From NCBI RefSeq assembly GCF_011075055.1, contig NC_058147.1, forward strand, positions 14,694,001 to 14,758,000: 64,000 nucleotides of DNA. Reading direction: 5' to 3'. The position numbers and the translations under genes are program-made. The notes under the pieces were generated by a model. It searched no databases. It saw only the letters and a program-made list of their open reading frames with translations, and was not told where the DNA came from. Shown in pieces: positions 48,372-58,368 of this stretch (positions are counted from its first letter, which is position 1; each line of letters begins with the position of its first letter). Origin of the DNA: Mangifera indica (taxonomy: Eukaryota > Streptophyta > Magnoliopsida > Sapindales > Anacardiaceae).

Positions 48372-48797
48372 ATCCTCCCTTTTTGCAAGAATTTTGTCCA
48401 TTAAATTCACTCAAAAAGTTATGAAAACTATTACCATATATTCTATTCGACCTTCTATGTGGCCTTTTAGCTCGTTGATTCCTCTATAAGACCTTGACAA
48501 AAGGGATTTGTTTGTGTTTGCCCTCCTTGACTCGCTGGTCTAAAATCTAAACTAGGCACTTCTTATACACCAAATTATCTTTAGGCTCGATATCTTCACT
48601 CTTAGCACATAGGTAAGATTACTGATATATTTGCATAACAATAACACATGGAACATATTATGAATGTGATCAATGCTCATTAGTGTCGTAAGCTAGTAGG
48701 CAACCTTATCTACATGTTTCAACATATTGAATGGTCCTACAAACCTCAACACTAACTTACCTTTTCTGTCAAATCTCGTAACATACTTGTAAAGAGT
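48372..48797 (-). pseudogene. gypsy integrase C-terminal remnant
   Basis: The minus strand reads 'RKGKLVLRFVGPFNMLKHV', then 'SIDHIHNMFHVLLLCKYIS', the same tail as in gypsy B at 43990-44130. It ends in stops before the LTR. Upstream pol is missing. Confidence 0.75.
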
Positions 48798-50536
48798 TGT
48801 TAAGGTTGATGCCCTAGAGCCAATCGAATTTGGCATTTATGGATATAATTTTATATTAATCGTTAATAAAACAATTTATTTTTATTCAATGTATATGTTG
48901 ACTATTTATATGATTGTATGAATAACATACCCTTAGAATGGTAGAATTATGATAAGGGGATCAAATGACTAATCATGAGAACCCTATATACACATTAAAT
49001 GGTCATGCTAGAAACGTCCGTAATCCTAACATTGCAATGAATAAAGGCATATGCAATTATGATGAGATTATTATAATGTTGAGTAACCCCACCAAAAGTG
49101 GTGATAGCTTTCACATGTCAAAACTGTTGTAGACAACTTAGTGCAATACATGGGTGTGCATTATAGATGTGTTCATCAGACTAACTTAACTAACAGATAT
49201 CTATATGGATGGTTGCTCTAGTGTATATGGAATAAATACTCTAAACACTACGGGTGCATATGACCATTTGACTTGAGATCATCAGATCATCTCATATAAA
49301 GATCGATATAGTTTGCATTATCTAACGTGTCACCATAATTAAAGTAACTATAAAGATAGTAATCGACCATATCATGAGATACTTGAAGTCTAAGGTTGAT
49401 CAATAAATTATTCGTCACTTTTGAGCATAGGAGAAGATATTTCACATGATAATACTGAATAATATTTATAACTACTTGAATTTATAGCCAAAGTAAGATA
49501 AGGTTGTAGTCTAATTCGTGTTAGTCATTGATATGTATTAGTTCATATCGAAGAATACTGAGATCGACACACTTCTATGTCTCAGCCTCGAGAATATTGG
49601 TTAATGAAAGGATTTAACTATTGTAACTATGATGTTGTAAAAGCTTAAGAGATATCCGTTAACATTATGTCATCTGGGTAGGCATAGTGCTTTGCTAGAG
49701 GCCAATCTTGGTTAATGTCTATATTTGCCCTGAATCTAAACATTATTGGCTCGATAGAAAGCTTATGGGTCAAATGCATAAAAAAGTTTAATCAAACTCA
49801 TAAGAGTAGATTATTTGTTGACAATACTAGTGATTAGGCCCAAGAGAGAGACCATGAATTGACTTGGTTTGCCCAATGGGTTGAAAGGACTTGGTTTGAC
49901 CATGTCTTAACCAAGTGCTAGACGTGCAATTGGTGTGATAATGTCATCCATACAAATGCATGCTAACCAACAAAATGTAACAAAACTTATTGGCTAGCAC
50001 AAATATGCATGCTAGCCATGCAAATGTTTGGTAATACCATTTGTGCATTTTACATGCTAGTTATGCATGTGTGTTAAAGGTGACATGCATGCTTGGAATT
50101 CTAACCGTGCTCAGATACCTGTAAATATATAAAAAAGCATGTTTTTCACATAATAAAGATAGAGAGAAAAACAAACAAACACAAAAACAAAACCCTAGCT
50201 ATTGGTTTTGCATTCTCTCTTTTTCTGTCATGAACAACAATTCCAGTCAAGAGAAAGACAAACAAACATAAAAACAAAACCTTTTTTTCCGTTTTGCTTG
50301 GATTTTCACTATTTATGTTCATGCTTATAGGGTAATTTCTCTAGCCACATGAAGGTTGAAGAAGTTATCAACACAAGTATAATTCTAAAATACCCTATGA
50401 GTGTTTGGCATGTTTCATGATTATTATGTTTAAAACAAGTATCTTGGTTACAATGTTTCAGACTTGTTTGATTTTTGAAATTTTAAGTTTGAAATTTTGT
50501 TACGCCACTAGTTATCGATGCCTTAAAAACCCTATA
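48798..50536 (+). repeat. copia LTR, long family, copy 3 (5' LTR)
   Basis: It runs from TGTTAAGG to AAAAACCCTATA and aligns throughout with 11568-13373. A PBS directly follows, so it is a 5' LTR. Confidence 0.85.
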
Positions 50537-50537
50537 A

Positions 50538-50550
50538 TGGTATCAGAACC
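50538..50550 (+). other. primer-binding site
   Basis: TGGTATCAGAACC is the best preserved PBS of the long-LTR copia family in the window, and shows that the family uses initiator Met tRNA. Confidence 0.85.
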
Positions 50551-50636
50551 ATCGTTTAATATATTTTCATGAAAATTATATATGTTGTTAGTTTTGGTTA
50601 ATTTTATATGTTTTTTTTTTTTGTAATTAAACATCT

Positions 50637-51200
50637 ATTAACACCAAAAAGAGCTTATCACAAGACAAACCCCTGGGTTAAGGAAAGAAACACCTTGCCT
50701 CAAACAAGTAACCCAAGTTAAAAACAATCAAGCCAATTTCACAAACAGCAAAAAAAAAAAAAATCTCTTGAGGAGATATCTACACACACAAGGGGAGATG
50801 GCAACCAAAAGGTCGAACAACAAGAAAACACACAACAACAGAAAGGCTTACCTAAGAAAGGCCTTTAGGTTAAGCCGAGAACATAACCTAAAGGAAATAA
50901 TAACCAAGCCAAGCAAAAACTACACCACAGAAGCCACCAACTTCATACCAAAACACCAGGGGCCTAGGAAAGAAACTTTCCAACCTACAATCTTTAAAGG
51001 GGAAGAAATTCCTTTCTCTTATTGAAAATGCACTGAGGGAGCTACCAATGAATGACAAGTTGATAATTTTCTAAAGAGAATGAGACCTTTGTCATGTTCG
51101 AAGCCTTGTCTCTCACCTCTTTTTGATTCTAACAACCAAAGCTTCTTTAGTAGCAACTTTTGAGAGAAGTTGAGATTATTATGTTCCCTCTAATGTTGTA
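50637..51200 (-). other. LINE 3' untranslated region
   Basis: No homology to coding domains. It is bounded by the zf-RVT end and the terminal A-run. It contains a second internal A-run on the plus strand (about 50751-50763). The plus-strand frame at 50768-51025 is antisense to it and unsupported. Confidence 0.55.
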
Positions 51201-51525
51201 GATGGTACTAGCCAATCTAATCTTGCTAATAGAATTACAAAAGGACTTGTCCTTCCACTTAAAGGAAATTATATCCAAGTAATTCTTCTAACCTTGCTTA
51301 GAATAGTTTTGCCTACACCCATCAAAAACACTACTCCACACCATACAACTAAATTTGCACTTAAAGAAAAGATGCTCAAGGTTCTCATCTTCATCATTAC
51401 AAAGATCACAAGTGGTTCTATTCAAGTTTCCCTAACTTACTAGTTTATCTTTAGTGATGAGTCTTCTTCTTATTGTCATCCAAGTGATTATGCCTTACCT
51501 TAGGATAGTGTATTTGTGTCACACT

Positions 51526-51641
51526 TGTTAGAATATGCCCTAAAAATCAATCGCTTTAATTGGTTTTAAGGATTGTATATCTTGCATATACATTATTAAT
51601 AAAAGAAAAGTTCTGTTATACTTCACATGTTTTCAACGTCA

Positions 51642-51715
<74 letters not shown>

Positions 51716-53207
51716 AGTTGTATATTACATCCATATTAACTACATGCATACGACATGTGAAAGGTCCCGATGAGTTTTAATAAATGTCATCAAATCATTC
51801 CCTACATAGGCAATCTGTTTGGGCAATAGTATTGCATAGTAGGTGTGTGCTATATCACCACAGTATATCAATGGATGATATTAGACATGGTGGATATACA
51901 CATGGGTAAACAATGGAACCATTTGATGGTTAGAGAACTGATCGAAGGTTATTTTATTATATTGTTTATCGAACGTGATCGTTGAACGATGATCACATGG
52001 GCATTAATATGTAGTCAATGATACATCGTGAATCATACTAGTGTATAGATCTTTTGACTTGAGATATCACAGTTGTGCTTCGTTCCGGAACGTATGGTTC
52101 ATACGGTGTATACCACGAAGCTAATCATGTCTCGTTCAGAAGCCGTTTTGATCATATGTTGCTTGAGCGAGAGGACAAGTAATGATCATACAAGGATCCG
52201 TCAGCTCGACTGCTCCCGAGTTCCCATACAAATATCGAGAAACATGAAAATCTAAGACACTGGCCAGTGTAGATAAAAGACCACAAGAAAAGAGTTTCGA
52301 TGTGACACGTTATGATGTATTACTTGATATTCGAAAAGATTAAATATTGGATTTTGACATTCCATGAATCCAAGTTTAATCGGGATGTAATGACGGAGGG
52401 ATTGGACTACATGGTAAGTGTGAGTAAGAAAGGTTCATTTGATATTATGTGAAGCTTGTATTTCATTGTGATGTAGGGGTCATGGGACATTGCTAGATGA
52501 TACCACATGATCAGTGGGAGCTTCATTTTGTAGCGAAAAATGAAGTATATCGGTTAATGACAGTTTTAGGTTATATAATGATATAATGAAACGTATCGTC
52601 CGATATGGGGCCCACGGCTACGTCACTATGAACCTTGAAGGTCACACCTATATTTCAAGGAAGAAAATGGTGTTATGAAGCTGAAAATATTTATCCATGG
52701 TTGGCTAACACTTTCCGAGGATAAAAATTATGCTTTTCGAATAAGATTCGGAAAAGGGGCAAAATTGTCATTTTACACCTTTTAAATTGTTTAGAAAGTT
52801 AAAATGATTAATTTTGGGCACAAATGACTTAACATGTGTCAAATTCTCATTTCTCTTATTTATCAACCAATGAGAATTAAGCATGTGTTTTAACTTGATA
52901 ATTATCAAGTTTTAATGCAATAAATGTGAGAGAAAATAAAGAAAAATGCACATTTTTCTTTTCTTCTTCTTCTTTGCCGGGAAAAGCTTCTCCTTTCTCC
53001 ATTTTTCTTCCTTGAATGGTGTAAGTCAAGAGATCACTTATTTTAGTGATTCAAGCTTCCAAACTTCAAATCAAATTACAAGGTACAAAGTAGTTTACAT
53101 GTTTATATATTTGATTTCTTGAAAAACCATGTAAACTTTTCAATACCATTGTTACATATGATGTGAACATAAATTAAAAATTTCAATTTTCTTGCCAAAA
53201 TCCTTCA
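51526..53207 (+). repeat. solo copia LTR inside the LINE, 1682 bp, with target duplication
   Basis: It starts TGTTAGAATATGCCCTAA and ends AAAATCCTTCA (TG...CA), flanked on both sides by ACACT (51521-51525 and 53208-53212), a perfect 5-bp target duplication. LINE coding sequence resumes on each side. The small frame at 52073-52255 lies within it. Strand follows LTR convention. Confidence 0.85.
51643..51710. repeat. (TA)n microsatellite
   Basis: About 33 uninterrupted TA units near the start of the solo LTR. Confidence 0.95.
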
Positions 53208-56200
53208 ACACTATGTGACTTCACGACATAAAATTTTTTCTCACCCAAATCTTATCCTACATGCTCATATAATTAAAACCATTGCTTAGGTTAGGAAGCT
53301 AAATTACCATTTCTTTATTGCCTAAAAAGAGTTGTCTAAGCCTCTTGCTTATCTCCATAAGCTTCATCATGTTCGTTCTAGGATAATTTCGTCTATTATC
53401 TTTAATAAAATAGCTCACCTTGGTGTGTCTTTTGAGGCCCAAGTCATAAATAGCTTTTTCCTCATATTTCTCTAAGAGAGGACTATCGTCATGCCAATTA
53501 TCAACCATAAGTGGACTCTTATACCATTCCCCACCCAAATATTGATCTCATGCCTAATCTCCTCTCTTACTTTCAATATCTTTCTCCAATCCCAAAAGAT
53601 CTACTATTAGCCTTGGCCTCCCAAAGACTTTTGTTCTTGAGTCTAGTTTCTTTGATACATTACACCTATATAGAGTTACTCACTAGGAAGGTAAGATTCC
53701 AAACATGCTTAGCTATAGTCGCATTGTTCCAATCCTTACATCTCATAAAACCTAAACCATCTTCATCTTTAAGCACATAAATCTCATCCAAAGTAATCTT
53801 AGCCTTATTTCTCTTAAGACCAAACCCCACCCAAAAGAAATCTCTAAGCTTGTCATTTATCTCCTTATAGATCTCTGAGGGAAGAAAAAAGATCAAAGAC
53901 CAATATATTTGAAAACTAAAGAAGACCAATTTGATTAACACTAACCTCCTTACATAAGAGAGAAACTTGCTTCTTTAAGAATTGACTATCCCTAAGATTT
54001 TATCAATCAAAGTTTTGTAATCATTATAAGTGAGCTTGGAGTCTATCATGGGAAGTTCTAAATACTTGAATAGGAAGGAACCCTAATCCATTCCGAGCAT
54101 ACAACCATACTATTTTCTTTCATCTATAGTTAAGCCTGAAAGGTATACATTGCTTTTGGTGTTGTTGTTTTTCAAACCCAAACACTTCCAAAATTTGTCC
54201 AAAGTCACCACAAATAAAGCAATTGACTTATTCTCTACCTTACAAAAAAGAATGAGGTCATCTACAAAACAAATGTAGTATATCCTATTTGGTTTGTACT
54301 TCCAATGATACTCATAGTCTTTGTTTTCCATACCTTCAACAAGAATTCTTGAAAGTGCCTTTATTGCCATCATAAATAGAAATGGTGAAATGGGATCAAC
54401 TTGGCAGAAACCCTTTTATTTTTTAAAAATCCCTTCAACTCCACATTGAAATTAAAAGAAAATGAAGGGGTAATGATGCACTCTCTAACCTAATTAACAA
54501 AGATTGAGTAAACTCTGATAACCTTGAGCACTGCAAGAATGAACTTTTAATTAACCGTCTCATAGGCTTACATAAGATCAACTTTAATTGCACATTTTTT
54601 AAATTTTGCCTGTTTTTACTATAACCTTGAAAAAGCTCTAAATAAAGAAAAATATAGTCCATCCTCCTTCCCCTAACAGAGGCTTCTTAACCAATGTTAA
54701 TGAAATTAGGTAGCAAGCACTTAAGGTGGTGAGCCATGATCTTGATTATGCAATTGTAAATAACATTGTAATAAGCAATGGGCTTGAAATCTTTACAATA
54801 AGAGGCGTTAAAGCACTTAGGAATAAGAGCAAGATTGGTGCAATTTACCTCTCTAAAAAGATTTCTCGAGTTGAAGAAATGTTTGATAACTTTAATGAAG
54901 TTCTTGCTTATAATATCCCAAGCCACTTTAAAGAACAAAGCTTTAAAACTTCCAAGCCCAAAGGCTTTATTGTTGTTCATGGCAACTAGCATGTCTTTAA
55001 TCTTTTTCTCCTTTATTTCTTCAACAAACTTCATTGATTGATTTGGAGGTAATTTGTAGTTGATAATCTTTTCAATCTCTATCTCATTTAAGCTTTTCCC
55101 TGACTCATCAGACAAGCTTTTGAAAAAGTCTACTAATTCCTTGGCAGTCTCCTTCTTGTCATTGGTGAAAATTCCACCTTTTCTATGAATATCATGAATA
55201 ACATTTTTAGCCCTTCTTTCTTTCATGCTTTTAAAAAAGTATCTTGTATTCTAATAACCTTCCTTAAGCCAAACCACTATTGATTTTTGTTTGGCAAGAG
55301 ACTTCTCAAACCAGCTAAGCTCCCTAAGCCTCTTTTCTCTAACTTTCTATTCCTTTATGAGATTCACACCAAAAGACCAGTAGCTAAGGGGTAGATAACT
55401 CCTCTTCTAATCTATTCCTAGCTTCTTTCACTCTTTCGAAAATATTCCAATACTTTTTCCTACTAAGAGATTTAATAACACTTTTTACACTTTTTAGCTT
55501 TGTCACCAAACTGTACATAAGGCTATCATCTTTCCAATACTGTTTCTTGGATGTCATCTTTCTAAGCTCTTTTGACAAAATGGAGGAATTTTTCATGGCT
55601 TACCTAAAAGTTAAAGAATTTGATTAGAAACCACTTCCTTTTGTGGTTATCTCCTTTTATAAATTACATAAGGGCAATAATTCAAAAAAAAATTGGTTTC
55701 AAGGAAAAAAAACATTACGGAAATTCTTCAATCCAATACTCATTCACCAAAACCTAATCAAGCTTGTAAGCAATCCTATCTTCTCTATCTCTCTTGTCGC
55801 TCCATGTAAATAAGGGACCTGTGAATCTCAAGTCTTTAATGCATATATCATTGCCATACCAGTTGAAGTCTTCCTTATCGCCATTATCCCTTTCCACAAC
55901 TCCAATCTTCTATTCCCTCCCATTAGTAGTATTGAAGTCCCCCATTATCTTCCATGGTTTCCCTTTGGTCAATTTAACAAGGTTTCTCAACTTCTCCTAA
56001 AGTTTTCTTCTCTTCATAGTTGTATTCTTGCCATACACATTAGTTACAATGAATCGATGCCTCTCCCCTATTGGTTCATAGTGCATAGCTTAGTCCATCT
56101 TATGAAAGATATTGACTTTAAATGACTTCATTATTCCACCCGAACCTAATTTGACCATTAAGCTAAACATCATTATTGTGCTCAAGTCTCCAATCACCAA

Positions 56201-56315
56201 AAACATTTTTGCAAACTTTGCTTATATTGTCCTCCCTAACTTTTGTTTCAAGAATACCAACTAACCTGATTTTATTATTCCAAAAAAAAGTAATGCACTT
56301 AATTTTATCATAATA

Positions 56316-56620
56316 TAGGGTTTTTCAGGGTATTAATAACTGGTAGTGCAATGAAATTAAAAATTAAAAAAAAGCAAAAATACCAAAAACCCTAACTAGG
56401 ATACCTGTTTTAGACATACAATCATAAACATACAAAACACACATAGAGTGTTTTAGACTTTGTACCTACGGTGGTGGCTTCTTTAAATCTTCACATGGCT
56501 TGATACTAAACACTATCTAACCCTCGAGAGGCAGCGTCTTAGTATCCATGCAGAACTCGAACACGTAAGAGGTAACCTAGGGAGAAGGTTGTCATGGCTT
56601 ATTTAACTTTTTGAGTCACT
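56316..56620 (-). repeat. 3' end of a copia LTR, second sub-type
   Basis: The minus strand matches 34245-34545, including the upstream CCTTCTCCCTAGGTTACCTC block, and ends AAAAACCCTAT at 56316. It abuts the 5'-truncated end of the LINE. Confidence 0.75.
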
Positions 56621-58236
56621 AAGAATGCAAAAGAATGTCTTATTTTATCTCTAAGATGCGATTAGGGGTGGATTTGGGCTGAGCTAAGCCTAAACACCCT
56701 TCAACTCGAGTTCGGCTTGAATAAAAAATAGTTCAGCTAGAATTTTGAAAGGTCCAAGTATAGAAAATAAATACATGCCTGTGTCTAGGGACATACATAC
56801 CTATTTATAGTTGAATTTGTTTACACGGGAAGAGACCACGGTGAATGAAGGTTGTGAATTTTATAGAGAATTAACATGTTTGTGTTGCAGAAGTAACACA
56901 CTCATGTGTTAAGTACAGTTGAGATACGCCTTTGAAAGGTTAGCCATGTCTCATACACAAGGAAAGATACATGTTTGTGTCTCCCAAGGGACACATCCAC
57001 ATATAAAGGGCTAAATAAGGAAGAAAAAGGAAATTAGACTAGAGGCTTATGGGTCGTCTTGAGAAACAGTATAGAAAAGTCGAGTACATAGTAATACCCA
57101 ATATGCTCAAGAGATAAGTTATATTATAGCATAAGTTATAATTAGGGCGAAAGCTAAGACGAACCTAAGGTGATATAAGACTCGAGATGCATGTGTGCTA
57201 GATGTCATCGGTCATTACCAGGGGACACCATGAATACAAACTTCTTACATTGCCTGTAATAGAACATGTCTACAGTAGGATACCATACTTACAGTAGGGT
57301 ACTAGCTCGTAATGAAGCCTAACTATAGTGATACAAGTGAGTGGGCTACATAATGAGTGCTTATATGGGCAAGATGTTAAATCTCTGTATTCGATTCAGC
57401 CTAATCAGCCTAGTATACAACTATGAACAAAACTTTTAGATGATAGTGTTGTCACCTGGATATGATATGATCACACCAATAAAGATCCAAATAGTGGTTC
57501 CTTAGTAACTAAATGAGACATAGTTGATTCAAGAGTTATGATATATAACCTAGATGCTCTCAAGATCAATATGAGTATAGATATGAGATGCATGACCCTC
57601 ATCATCCTAATAAAAGTTTGGTGATGGACTCTAGATGACATAGTAAATATGAGTAAAGTCAAGGGCATTTTAGAGATTATGTAAAAGTTTATAATAAAGT
57701 TTTCTACTTATTAAGTGATTTTATCACTTACTCTCTTACTCTCTTACTTTCATGTGTGTAGGTATAAGTGATTATAATAGTTATAAGACAAGCGGTGTTA
57801 GCGGGTATATAGTAGCTGAAGACATTTTTGGCATATTTATGATTTAATGAGTTTATGTTTACATATTATGCTATGTTGTATTCAACTACACGGTAAATTT
57901 ATGTTAAATATGTTTTTGTATTATCGACATTTTTTGTCACATTTTTGACAATTTTAATGTAAGGGTATTTTTATAATTTCATAATTTATAAATGATGTTT
58001 TTATCTAATTTTTCAAGTGATTAATTTATGAATTTATATATATATATATATATGATTAGCTAATCAAATTAGTGATATTTTTCTATAAAGAACAATACTT
58101 CTAGGTAGGATTTTACAAATTATTTATAACCAATAATTTTATTAGCAATACATCTTTATATAATATTTTATTTTTTATAATAAAATATTAGTCGATCTCC
58201 TTTTATCAACCTTAAGATGATACGTAGATTGCCCTG
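56621..58236. other. old repeat-derived DNA upstream of MIC10
   Basis: No gene is supported. The words at about 57700-57800 (TTTTATCACTTA..., GTGTAGGTATAAG) resemble the part of the gypsy B LTR at 39725-39775, suggesting a decayed LTR. A (TA)n run lies at about 58036-58053. A strongly AT-rich stretch at 58080-58190 precedes the MIC10 promoter elements. Confidence 0.45.
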
Positions 58237-58324
58237 AGGCCCAACACTAGTTTCTTTCCTAACAGGAAAAACACACCCAAGGCAAGGCATCGTGTTGGGA
58301 GCTAAGAAGGCAATAGAAAACCCT
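58237..58324 (+). promoter_or_regulatory. site II and telo-box-like elements upstream of MIC10
   Basis: AGGCCCAA (58237-58244) is a site II element (TGGGCY on the other strand). AAACCCTC (58317-58324) is one base from the telo-box AAACCCTA. In plants this pair is common in promoters of nuclear genes for mitochondrial and ribosomal proteins. Both lie within 135 bp of the ATG. Confidence 0.5.
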
Positions 58325-58368
58325 CGGTAGCAAAACAGAAAGGGATCAAGAAGCTAAAATTGAAAGAA

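Larger units (their letters stand above)
46311..48797 (-). mobile_element. Ty3-gypsy relic C: 3' LTR and integrase tail
   Basis: The minus strand reads an integrase C-terminal remnant (48797-48372) and a full LTR (48371-46311). It is inserted in the 3' LTR of gypsy B, and is itself broken at 48797, where a plus-strand copia LTR starts. Confidence 0.8.
48798..50635 (+). mobile_element. copia 5' LTR, PBS and start of leader
   Basis: A complete long-family LTR (48798-50536), the PBS, and about 80 bp of the leader also seen at 19430-19500. The body is gone; the LINE begins at about 50611-50637. Confidence 0.85.
51200..56300 (-). pseudogene. LINE ORF2 (endonuclease, reverse transcriptase, zf-RVT), disabled
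   Basis: Endonuclease pieces: 'GILETKV' near 56250, GDFN at 55931-55942, and 'FTGPLFTWSDKR' near 55800. A linker frame covers 55596-55384. RT: the 55226-54687 frame has 'AMNNNKAFGLGSFKALFFK' and 'TNLALIPKCFNASYCKDFKP'. The catalytic box is FVDD at 54257-54268. Further RT and connection segments continue to 53666. The frame at 53538-53299 leads into the zinc-binding domain, which resumes beyond the inserted LTR with 'CDLCNDEDENLEHLFFKC' near 51430-51375. Stops and frameshifts lie between all segments. Confidence 0.85.
50611..56310 (-). mobile_element. LINE (L1-type) retrotransposon, 5'-truncated, split by a solo LTR
   Basis: The minus strand shows an apurinic-like endonuclease, reverse transcriptase and C-terminal zinc-binding region in L1 order. 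A 3' UTR and an A-run (T12 at 50611-50622 on the plus strand) follow. Homology begins within the endonuclease near 56300, so ORF1 and the start of ORF2 are missing, as usual for 5'-truncated LINEs. Without the inserted LTR the LINE part is about 4.0 kb. Confidence 0.85.

Noticed and set aside
50768..51025. 85-codon plus-strand frame rich in lysine and asparagine
   Set aside because: Antisense to the LINE 3' region, with composition driven by A-richness and no homologue known to me.
54687..55226. 179-codon minus-strand frame as a host gene
   Set aside because: It is clearly LINE reverse transcriptase, with neighbouring LINE domains in order.
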